Shown: in pieces, positions 16,860 through 25,020 of the stretch
How positions within the stretch are numbered: the first letter of the stretch is position 1
Layout: every line of letters starts with the position of its first letter
Source of the DNA: CALBPI01 sp039033995
Lineage (GTDB): Bacteria > Pseudomonadota > Gammaproteobacteria > Steroidobacterales > Woeseiaceae
Assembly (NCBI GenBank): GCA_039033995.1
Contig: JBCCBP010000010.1
Span: 31,069 to 95,068, forward strand
Reading direction: 5' to 3'
Length of the DNA: 64,000 nucleotides
Program-made: the position numbers and the translations under genes
Notes under the pieces: model-generated
Told to the model about the DNA's origin: nothing
Databases searched by the model: none
Seen by the model: only the letters and a program-made list of their open reading frames with translations

Positions 16860-19424
16860 ATGAATTCATTCGGTCTTGATGTGGGGGTCAGGCGTGCTTG
16901 TTGGCGCGCGGGTGGAATGTTGCTGCTCGGCGCAGCAATCCCAACCGCGGCAGTCGCGCAACAGGCACTTGAAGAAATTGTCGTCACGGCACGTAAGCGC
17001 TCTGAGTCTTTGCAGGATGTACCCATCGCTGTCAGCGCCATCACCAGCGAACAGATCGAGAATGCAGGCATTGAACGGCCGGCTGATTTCATCAATCTCA
17101 TCCCGAATGTCACGATCGTCGACACAGCCAACGTCGGCGATACTCAGGTCAGCATTCGCGGCATCGTGTCAACGCGCGATGCAGAATCGACCTTTGCGTA
17201 TGTCGTGGACGGCGTGTTGATCACGAACCCCAACGGCTTTAACGAAGAGCTGCTCGACATCGAACAGATTGAGGTGCTGAAAGGGCCGCAGGGGGCGCTG
17301 TACGGGCGCAACGCTGTAGCCGGTGCGATTCTGGTCACAACGAAACCGACCAGCGAAACGTTCGAAGGGCAGGTGACCGGCGGATTTGGCAACAATAATA
17401 GCCAACGCCTCAACGCGGTCTTCAGTGGTCCGATTAGTGACAACGTCAGCGGGCGTATCGCTGCGAGTTACAAGACGACTGATGGTTTCTATGAAAATGT
17501 ATTTCTTGGCACCGACGATTCTGTCGATTTTCTCGAGGACACGACAGTCAAGGCACGCCTCGACTGGCAGGTGAATGATGATCTCGCCCTCGATTTCCGG
17601 GTAGGGAGGAGCATGGTGGAGGGCGGTGCTATCAATTTCAACGCCGTCTTCGCAATCCCCGCTTTTGAGGCCAATTTCAACCAGCCTGCGTTCTTCCGGG
17701 ACGTCAACGATCAGGAATTTATCTTCTCGTTCAACACACCCGGTGAGAACGAGCAGGAAACGTTTGAGTTTTCGGTTAAAGCCGATTGGGAGTTGCCACG
17801 GCAGACACTCACCGCGACGCTCGCCTACAACGATCTGGAAGAATATCTGCTGTCGGACGGCACCAGCGCATCGTTCTATGGCTATGAAGTCACGCCGGCC
17901 TGTCAGTCGGGTAGGGCGACATTGAATAACCTGCCTACCGATTTGGGTGGCGCTGGTCGAGATGACCTGTTCGGTCCGTTCTTCGCACCCTTTGGTGTAT
18001 TGCCTTCCAGTCCTGCGACGGATTTCACCGGCGTCTATGGGCCGTATACGCCCACGACCTGTGATGGCTATCAGTATCAGGAACGCAATCAGAGTGACGT
18101 CAGTTTTGAAGCACGCCTGACGTCGGATGACAGTTATGCGGCACGCTGGATTGCTGGGATCTACTTCGCAGAAATTGAACGTGAGGTGGTGGTCGCCTAT
18201 GGCGCAGACACCGGGCAGGGCTTCCTGCGTCAGCCGTATATCGGTCCGACAGGTCCGAACCCAACCGATTTATTGTTTGACGATATCTTCGACACGAAAG
18301 TGTTTGCTGGCTTCGGGCAGTTGGAATTCGACTTGTCTGATACTCTCGAATTGGCGGTCGCCGCGCGCTACGACATCGAAGAACGTTCGGTGAGCAATCG
18401 TGTGCCTAACGTGAGTGCATCGGGACTGAATGTGAATACACTGGACCCAGGCACCGGCGCACCGGGCCCCATCAATCCAGCATTTGCGGCTAACCCAGGT
18501 GGCATACCTGCGCGCGATGAGACCTTTAATCAGTTCCAGCCCAAGGTCAGCTTGAACTGGGCGGTCAGTGATGAGGTAAACCTGTTTGCCACCTATGGCG
18601 TCGGTTTTCGCAGCGGTGGCTTTAACTCGATCGGCAGCCAGGCAACGCTCGATTTCTGGTTGAACGACTTTGGCGACGGCACCAACCCTGGCGCTGCAGT
18701 CGATGCGCAATTGCTGGTGCGTGATGAGTACGACAAAGAAGTCACCCAGAGTTTTGAACTGGGTGCCAAGAGCTACTTCTTTGATCGCCGCTTGCGTTTG
18801 AATGCATCGTTGTTCAGCAACAACGTCGAAGATAATCAATTCTTCGAGTTCTTTGCCGGACCATGGGGCTTGTTGCGCGTGGTGACCACCATCGACGAGT
18901 TGCAGATCAATGGCTTTGAGATGGACTTTGATGCATCGCTGACCGACAACTGGAGCTTGTTTGGTGGTATCGGCTTGCTGGACAGTGAGATCAAGGAAAA
19001 CGCCAATCGACCGGCGTCGGTGGGCAATGACGCACCGCAGGCACCCGACTTGACAGCCAACCTCGGTGCCAACTTCAACTACACGCTATCCAACAACATG
19101 ACCTTGAACGCCCGCCTCGATTACCAATACACCGGCGAAATGTGGTTCCACACATTACAAGGCGAGGCCACGCCGACGGTCTGGCAGATTTTCTTCGGGC
19201 CAGGCATTACGCAGGACTTTTCGCAGACCAAGCGTGACGCATTCGGCACGTTGAATCTTCGCGTTGGCTTGAGCGGAGATCGTTGGACCGCGTCTGTCTG
19301 GGGTCGCAACCTGACCGACGAGCAATTCCTGCAGGAGGTTATTCCGGCGCCGGAATTTGGTGGCTCATTTGTACACCCCAGCGCATTGCGCGGCTATGGT
19401 GTCGATGTCACCTACCGCTTCTAG
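16860..19424 (+). CDS. TonB-dependent receptor (FecA/FyuA-type)
   Basis: The ATG at 16860 gives 854 residues and a signal peptide (to about 33, TAAVAQQ); a longer frame from 16746 adds nothing recognisable. AAGGA lies about nine bases upstream of this ATG. A TonB box-like ALEEIVVTA follows the cleavage site, then the plug with SIRGI, VLKGPQGALYGRNAVAGAI and a C-terminal barrel ending in YGVDVTYRF, a proper terminal Phe for outer-membrane insertion. The style matches the large receptor group that proteobacteria use for diverse organic substrates as well as siderophores. It ends just before a terminator and is followed by the hydantoinase genes. Confidence 0.93.
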   Translation: MNSFGLDVGVRRACWRAGGMLLLGAAIPTAAVAQQALEEIVVTARKRSESLQDVPIAVSAITSEQIENAGIERPADFINLIPNVTIVDTANVGDTQVSIRGIVSTRDAESTFAYVVDGVLITNPNGFNEELLDIEQIEVLKGPQGALYGRNAVAGAILVTTKPTSETFEGQVTGGFGNNNSQRLNAVFSGPISDNVSGRIAASYKTTDGFYENVFLGTDDSVDFLEDTTVKARLDWQVNDDLALDFRVGRSMVEGGAINFNAVFAIPAFEANFNQPAFFRDVNDQEFIFSFNTPGENEQETFEFSVKADWELPRQTLTATLAYNDLEEYLLSDGTSASFYGYEVTPACQSGRATLNNLPTDLGGAGRDDLFGPFFAPFGVLPSSPATDFTGVYGPYTPTTCDGYQYQERNQSDVSFEARLTSDDSYAARWIAGIYFAEIEREVVVAYGADTGQGFLRQPYIGPTGPNPTDLLFDDIFDTKVFAGFGQLEFDLSDTLELAVAARYDIEERSVSNRVPNVSASGLNVNTLDPGTGAPGPINPAFAANPGGIPARDETFNQFQPKVSLNWAVSDEVNLFATYGVGFRSGGFNSIGSQATLDFWLNDFGDGTNPGAAVDAQLLVRDEYDKEVTQSFELGAKSYFFDRRLRLNASLFSNNVEDNQFFEFFAGPWGLLRVVTTIDELQINGFEMDFDASLTDNWSLFGGIGLLDSEIKENANRPASVGNDAPQAPDLTANLGANFNYTLSNNMTLNARLDYQYTGEMWFHTLQGEATPTVWQIFFGPGITQDFSQTKRDAFGTLNLRVGLSGDRWTASVWGRNLTDEQFLQEVIPAPEFGGSFVHPSALRGYGVDVTYRF

Positions 19425-19435
19425 CCATCCCATCG

Positions 19436-19470
19436 AAGGCCAGCGTCGTTGGGCGCTGGCCTTTTCTTTT
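19436..19470 (+). terminator. Rho-independent terminator after TonB receptor
   Basis: GGCCAGCG (19438-19445), an 8-base loop and CGCTGGCC (19454-19461) form a perfect stem followed by TTTTCTTTT. It closes the receptor transcript, so the hydantoinase operon needs its own promoter in 19471-19594. Confidence 0.9.
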
Positions 19471-19594
19471 GGCCCGGCCGCAATCGAGTTACAGGACGCG
19501 GCGGGCACCCAATACAGCGTTGTCGCAAGAGCGATAATGTTATAACTTTAGTACTTTTAGTCTGGGCCGCAACCGCGGTGTGGGGAATGCATTT

Positions 19595-21652
19595 ATGGCT
19601 TATCGATTAGGCGTTGATGTCGGCGGCACATTTACAGATCTGCTGCTGTTCGATGATGAGACGGGCGAAACCCATCGCTCCAAGGTGCCGAGCACGCCAC
19701 ATGACCCTTCCGAGGCTGTCGTTGGCGGCACCAAGGGCATTTGCGAGCAGGCCGGCATTCAGCCGGGACAAATCGAGGATTTCCTGCACGGAACGACTGT
19801 GGCCACCAATGCGGTGCTCGAGGGCAAAGGTGCCCGAGTCGGTCTGGTGGTCACCGAGGGCTATCGACAGGTCTTGCAGATCGCACGCTCTTTGGTACCG
19901 GGTGGGTTGGCCGCCTGGATCATCTGGCCGAAGCCACAGCCCTTGGCCAGACTGGAGGATACCGTCGAAGTGTCTGGCCGCATACTGGCGACCGGCGAGG
20001 AGTACCGGCCTGTCGATGAGGCTGCGACACGCAAGGCGCTGGAGGCGTTGAAAGGCAGTGGCGTCGAGGCGATCACTATTTGCCTGATGAATGCCTACGT
20101 GAATGGTGAGCACGAGCGCCAGGTCGCAAAGATTGCCGCGGAGGTGTTCCCGGATCTTACGATTTCTCTGAGCCATGAGATTCTGCCTGAGATGTATGAA
20201 TACGAGCGGGCGTTGACCACTGTGGCCAATGCTTCGGTGCGACCGGTCGTCGGTCGCTATGTACGCAATCTTGAGCAGGAACTGAGAGACTTCGGCGTCA
20301 AGGGCCGCTTGAACCTACTGCGTTCGGATGGTGGTTTGATGACGGCCAAGAAATCGCAGGACGCACCTGTGAATTTGTTGCTGTCGGGTCCTGCTGGCGG
20401 CGTGACTGGCGCGCTTTGGGTGGCGAGTCAGGCGGGCCTGAAGAATATCCTGACGCTCGATGTCGGTGGCACGTCGACGGACGTCGCATTAATTGAGAAT
20501 AGCGAGCCCCGATTGGTACGCAATACCGATGTCGGCCATCTTTCGGTTAGGGCGTCGTCGCTTGATGTCAAAACTGTCGGCGCAGGCGGCGGGTCTATCG
20601 CGCACGTACCGGAGTTGACCAAAGCCTTACGCGTCGGGCCTGAGAGTGCCGGCGCTGTCCCGGGACCCGCTTGCTACGGCAAAGGTGGGGAAGTGGCCAC
20701 GGTTACCGATGCCAATGTGGTGCTCGGTTATCTGCCTGAGTCTCTGCTCGGCGGCACCTTCGAGTTGGATCGCGCGGCGGCGGAAGCAGCCGTGCAAAAG
20801 GTGGCCGATGATATGGGCATCTCCTTGCATGAGGCGGCGGCCGGTATCATCGACATTGTCAACGAGAACATGTTTGGTGCTATTCGCATGATTTCGGTTC
20901 AGCAGGGTTATGACCCACGGGACTTCGCGCTGATGGGGTTCGGTGGGGCGGGGTCGCTGCATTCGAACGCGGTGGCCAAGCTGATGGGCTCGTGGCCCGT
21001 GGTGGTGCCAAACTCACCCGGCGTATTGTGTGCGCTTGGCGATGCGACGACCCGCATGCGGGCGGAGAGCTCGCGTAGTTTCTCGAAACGCATCTCGCAA
21101 ACCAGTGCGGCCGACGTTGCCGCAACCTTCGAGGACATGCGTAGCCAGGCCATCGCTGAATTGGCCGAAGAAGGTATCGACGCCGCAGAGGCCGAAGTTC
21201 GCTACGAGGTGGACGTGCGCTATCACGGCCAGGGATTCGAGATCCCGATGCCATTCACCTACGCACTGGATGATGGCGAAGCGGTCGCGAAGCTATGTCA
21301 GGCTTTCGATGATGAGCACCGTCGGATGTTCACTTTCAACATGGACGCAGAGCACGAACTCGTCAATCTGCGGGTTGTGGCACTGGGTAAGGCACTGGAG
21401 TTGCCCGCGCTGCATATCGATAAGGGCGATGGCGATCCAGCGGAGGCCAAGCTATCCGACCATGAACTCTGGGTCGCTGGAGAAAAGCTGCCCGCCGTCA
21501 TCTACGACCGGAGCAAGTTGCGCGCCGGCGACCAGTTTGATGGCCCGGCGATTGTGGTTGAAATGGATAGCACAGCGCTCGTGTTGCCAGAACATACCGC
21601 CACAGTCGATGACTACGGCAACATACTTATTTATCCGAAGGTACAGGGGTAA
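19595..21652 (+). CDS. hyuA: Hydantoinase/oxoprolinase subunit A (HyuA family)
   Basis: The ATG at 19595 follows GGGGA by eight bases and gives 685 residues. The N-terminus has the actin-like ATPase phosphate motif GVDVGGTFTD (about 6-15). FLHGTTVATNAVLEGKGA and a second phosphate-binding stretch, LDVGGTSTDVAL, are both hallmarks of HyuA and 5-oxoprolinase. Together with HyuB the family performs ATP-dependent cleavage of cyclic amides such as hydantoins, 5-oxoproline or lactams; some relatives carboxylate ketones. The exact substrate cannot be assigned. HyuB starts five bases later. Confidence 0.93.
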   Translation: MAYRLGVDVGGTFTDLLLFDDETGETHRSKVPSTPHDPSEAVVGGTKGICEQAGIQPGQIEDFLHGTTVATNAVLEGKGARVGLVVTEGYRQVLQIARSLVPGGLAAWIIWPKPQPLARLEDTVEVSGRILATGEEYRPVDEAATRKALEALKGSGVEAITICLMNAYVNGEHERQVAKIAAEVFPDLTISLSHEILPEMYEYERALTTVANASVRPVVGRYVRNLEQELRDFGVKGRLNLLRSDGGLMTAKKSQDAPVNLLLSGPAGGVTGALWVASQAGLKNILTLDVGGTSTDVALIENSEPRLVRNTDVGHLSVRASSLDVKTVGAGGGSIAHVPELTKALRVGPESAGAVPGPACYGKGGEVATVTDANVVLGYLPESLLGGTFELDRAAAEAAVQKVADDMGISLHEAAAGIIDIVNENMFGAIRMISVQQGYDPRDFALMGFGGAGSLHSNAVAKLMGSWPVVVPNSPGVLCALGDATTRMRAESSRSFSKRISQTSAADVAATFEDMRSQAIAELAEEGIDAAEAEVRYEVDVRYHGQGFEIPMPFTYALDDGEAVAKLCQAFDDEHRRMFTFNMDAEHELVNLRVVALGKALELPALHIDKGDGDPAEAKLSDHELWVAGEKLPAVIYDRSKLRAGDQFDGPAIVVEMDSTALVLPEHTATVDDYGNILIYPKVQG

Positions 21653-21657
21653 GCACG

Positions 21658-23535
21658 ATGGTCGCAAAAATTATTGAACCCAATGCAGCCGACTTCAACA
21701 CCGTCGACGTCGATCCTGTCACACTGGATATCATTGAGAATGCGCTACGCAACGCGCGTCTGGAGATGGATGCGACCCTGTTTCGCACAGCACTATCGCC
21801 TGGCATTCGTGAGCAAGGGGATGCCTTCCCACTGATCGCGGAACGCAGTGGCAAGATGATCGTCGGGCAGTTCGGTTCGTTCATCGATGGTTTTCTGAAT
21901 GGCTACGACGGTGACCTGGAAGAGGGAGACATTATCCTCTTGAACGATCCGTATAGCTGCGAAGGTGCGATCAGTCACAACAACGACCAGCTCGTTATCA
22001 TGCCGATCTTCCGCAATGGGCGGGTCATCAGCTGGTCGGCGATGTTCGGACACATGACCGATATAGGGGGTAAGGTGCCTGGCTCCTTGCCGACCGATGC
22101 CGCATCGATTTTCGAAGAAGGGCTGCGCATGCCGCCGGTCAAGTTGTACCGGAAAGGCGAGCTGCAGGCAGACATATTGAAAATTGCCACGCACCAGAGT
22201 CGCATGCCGGAATGGTATCGGGCCGATCTGCACGCGATCGTCGCGTCTTGTCGTGTTGCCGCATTGCGGGTCAACGAAATCTGTGACCGTTTTGGCGAGG
22301 ACGTCTATGTCTCGGCAACGGATGAGCTCCTGGCGCGCAATCGTCGTGCGATGAAGATGCTGATCGGCCAGGCGATTGGCGAGGAACCGGTCTCTTTCGA
22401 AGACTACATCTGCGATGACGGCAAAGGTAAGGGGCCATTCAAGATCAAGTGTACGATGTGGCGAGAGGGTGATCGGGTCATCCTGGATTTTGCAGGCACC
22501 GACCCGCAATCCGATTCGTCGATCAATTTTTACCTCAACGAGAACATGTTCAAGATGTTCTTCGGCATCTACATGATCATGGTGTTCGATCCTCAGATTC
22601 TGTTCAATGACGGCTTCTATGAACTCGTTGATGTCAGAATTCCTGAGGGTTCGTTGCTGAAACCGAAATTCCCGGCGGCGCTGTCGTGCCGCACGCACGC
22701 ACTCGGGCGGATTTTCGATGTGCTCGGCGCGCTGCTCGGGCAGAAAACGCCGGACTTCCTTTGCGCCGCGGGCTTCTCATCATCACCGCATTTGATGTAT
22801 TCCGGATTCGACAAACAGGGCGAGTGGTATCAGCTATTCCAGATTGGGTTCGGCGGCATTCCGGGTAAGCCGTTTGGCGATGGTCCGGATGGCCATTCGC
22901 TTTGGCCCGGTTTCACCAATGTACCCAACGAGTTTCTTGAGCACTATTTCCCGATGATCATCGAACGCTACGAATCTGCAGCGGATTCCGGTGGCGCCGG
23001 GCTGAATCGCGGCGGAAACGGAATCCACATGACATACCGCTTCATGCAGGAGGGCAATATCTCGATCCATGATGATCGCTGGTTTGTTCCACCATGGGGT
23101 GTTAACGGTGGCAAGCCCGCGGCGCGATCCTGGAAACGCATCGATCGTAGCGACGGCAGCCAGGAGTTCCTCGGTTCCAAGGTAGACAACATTCATGTGC
23201 AAGAGGGTGATCTGCTGCACTATGTCACCTGGGGCGGCGGTGGCTGGGGTGACCCACTGGAGCGTGATGCGGAGCTTGTGGCGCTGGAGGTCCGTCAGGG
23301 GCTCGTCAGTGCGGAAGGTGCGCGCGTTTACGGTGTGGTAGTGACGGCTGATGGTGCGGTCGATTCGGACGCGACAACTGCCTTGCGGCAGAAAATGAGT
23401 GACGAACGTCCGCCGATCGAAGTGTTCGATTTCGGACCGGACCTTGAGACACTGCGTGCACGTTGTCTGGAAGAAACGGGTTTGCCAGCACCGGTACAGC
23501 CGGTATGGCCTGGCCATCAGACGGATGTGGCCTGA
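21658..23535 (+). CDS. hyuB: Hydantoinase/oxoprolinase subunit B (HyuB family)
   Basis: A 625-residue protein with the HyuB core: VTLDIIENALRNARLEMDATLFRTA near the N-terminus, ILLNDPY, HNNDQ, FGHMTDIGG, and a glycine-rich C-terminal part (GGAGLNRGGNG and TWGGGGWGDPLERD). HyuB contributes the amide-cleaving half of the HyuAB enzyme. The extra C-terminal 60-80 residues make it somewhat longer than many homologues. AGGGG precedes the ATG. Only two bases separate its stop from the CoA-transferase start, so A, B and the transferase form one operon. Confidence 0.92.
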   Translation: MVAKIIEPNAADFNTVDVDPVTLDIIENALRNARLEMDATLFRTALSPGIREQGDAFPLIAERSGKMIVGQFGSFIDGFLNGYDGDLEEGDIILLNDPYSCEGAISHNNDQLVIMPIFRNGRVISWSAMFGHMTDIGGKVPGSLPTDAASIFEEGLRMPPVKLYRKGELQADILKIATHQSRMPEWYRADLHAIVASCRVAALRVNEICDRFGEDVYVSATDELLARNRRAMKMLIGQAIGEEPVSFEDYICDDGKGKGPFKIKCTMWREGDRVILDFAGTDPQSDSSINFYLNENMFKMFFGIYMIMVFDPQILFNDGFYELVDVRIPEGSLLKPKFPAALSCRTHALGRIFDVLGALLGQKTPDFLCAAGFSSSPHLMYSGFDKQGEWYQLFQIGFGGIPGKPFGDGPDGHSLWPGFTNVPNEFLEHYFPMIIERYESAADSGGAGLNRGGNGIHMTYRFMQEGNISIHDDRWFVPPWGVNGGKPAARSWKRIDRSDGSQEFLGSKVDNIHVQEGDLLHYVTWGGGGWGDPLERDAELVALEVRQGLVSAEGARVYGVVVTADGAVDSDATTALRQKMSDERPPIEVFDFGPDLETLRARCLEETGLPAPVQPVWPGHQTDVA

Positions 23536-23537
23536 GC

Positions 23538-24740
23538 ATGACCCAAAACGCTGACGCAAAGGGACCCTTGAAAGGGCTGCGGCTGATTGAGCTAGGGCAA
23601 TTGATCGCCGGTCCGTTCTGCGGACAGCTGATGGCAGATATGGGTGCCGATGTCATCAAAGTCGAACCTCCCGGTAAAGGCGATCCAATGCGCGTGTGGG
23701 GGCGCGGCGACTATCCGCTTTGGTGGACGGTATGTGCCCGCAACAAGCGTTGCGTAACTGCCAATTTACGCGTGGAGGAGGGCCAGAATCTGGTGAAGGA
23801 ATTGGTCAAGGATGCCGATTTTTTGCTGGAGAACTTTCGTCCTGGGACGATGGAGCGCTGGGGCCTCGACTACGAAGCGCTTAAGGCGATCAATCCAGGG
23901 CTGATCATGATTCGCGTGTCAGGTTACGGACAAACGGGCCCTTATGCCTCTCGTGCAGGCTATGCCGCCGTTGGCGAAGCGATGGGTGGGATGCGCTATC
24001 TTGCGGGTTGGCCGGATCGACCGCCCACGCGGGCCGGCATCTCCATTGGCGACAGTCTGGCGGCGACCTATGCCTGTCTCGGCGCGCTGGCGGCGCTGCA
24101 TCATCGGGAAAAATCCGGAGAAGGGCAGGTGATCGACGCCTCGATTTACGAGTCGGTGCTCACCGTGATGGAGTCCACTATTCCAGAGTTCACGGTCAGC
24201 GACTATATTCGCGAGCGCACTGGCTCGGCATTGCCCAATATTGCGCCCTCAAATCTGTACGAGTGCAAAGATGGCTCCTTTCTGATCGCGGCCAATCAGG
24301 ACACTGTGTTTTCCCGCCTGTGTGATGCGATGCAACGGCCCGAGCTCGTCACCGACGAGCGCTATGCCACGCATACGGCGCGCGGTGCGCATCAGCAGGA
24401 GCTCGATGACATCATTGAGGCCTGGACTCGGACACTGACGATGGACGAGGTCGATGCATTGATGCAGGAACATGGCGTACCGGCTGGACGTATTTTCAGG
24501 GCTCCGGATATGTTGGATGATCCGCATTTTGAAGCGCGTGAGGCCATTGTCCCGGTCGACAGTGAGCGCTTCGGCAATCTGAAAATGCAAAATGTGTTTC
24601 CGAAAATGTCGGCGACGCAAGGGGAGATTCGCTGGCCAGGCCCTCTGGAGCTCGGTGCGCACAATGACGAGGTTTATGGCGAATTACTGGGCCTGGATGC
24701 ATCGACCATGGCGGCGTTACGCGACAAGGGCGTCATCTAG
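23538..24740 (+). CDS. CaiB/BaiF family CoA-transferase
   Basis: The ATG at 23538, directly after the hyuB stop, gives 400 residues. The N-terminus reads GLRLIELGQLIAGPFCGQLMADMGADVIKVEPP, diagnostic of class III CoA transferases. The catalytic Asp is in SIGDSLAAT (Asp172), followed by GEGQVIDASIYESV. The family moves CoA between carboxylates through an aspartyl-CoA anhydride. In this operon it probably activates the carboxylate released by HyuAB for further breakdown, an inference from context. Formyl-CoA, succinyl-CoA or carnitine donors cannot be distinguished. Confidence 0.92.
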   Translation: MTQNADAKGPLKGLRLIELGQLIAGPFCGQLMADMGADVIKVEPPGKGDPMRVWGRGDYPLWWTVCARNKRCVTANLRVEEGQNLVKELVKDADFLLENFRPGTMERWGLDYEALKAINPGLIMIRVSGYGQTGPYASRAGYAAVGEAMGGMRYLAGWPDRPPTRAGISIGDSLAATYACLGALAALHHREKSGEGQVIDASIYESVLTVMESTIPEFTVSDYIRERTGSALPNIAPSNLYECKDGSFLIAANQDTVFSRLCDAMQRPELVTDERYATHTARGAHQQELDDIIEAWTRTLTMDEVDALMQEHGVPAGRIFRAPDMLDDPHFEAREAIVPVDSERFGNLKMQNVFPKMSATQGEIRWPGPLELGAHNDEVYGELLGLDASTMAALRDKGVI

Positions 24741-25020
24741 GCGGTCGAGTTCCGGTTAACTCCATTTCGGTATGAGTTTGTCCATGTTGCGTTCCAGCAA
24801 CACTCTAACTTACTGAAAACTCCAATGAGACCGGACTTGTGTCTCAAAAAACTTGTCGAAGACAAACGTTTGGTGTATCAATACCGCGACACTGTGGGTT
24901 TGTTGCAACGAACCGACCGTGTGAAGTGTGGCGAATAGTTCCGGGCCGTTGCCCAGTGCTTCGCCGCACAAAAACGTTTAAACGACCATCGAACCGCTTA
25001 TTGCGGAGGGGAAATATCCT

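Noticed and set aside
21793..22698. A 301-codon minus-strand frame opposite hyuB
   Set aside because: Antisense to a well-conserved enzyme gene; composition rich in Arg, His and Asp; no family resemblance.
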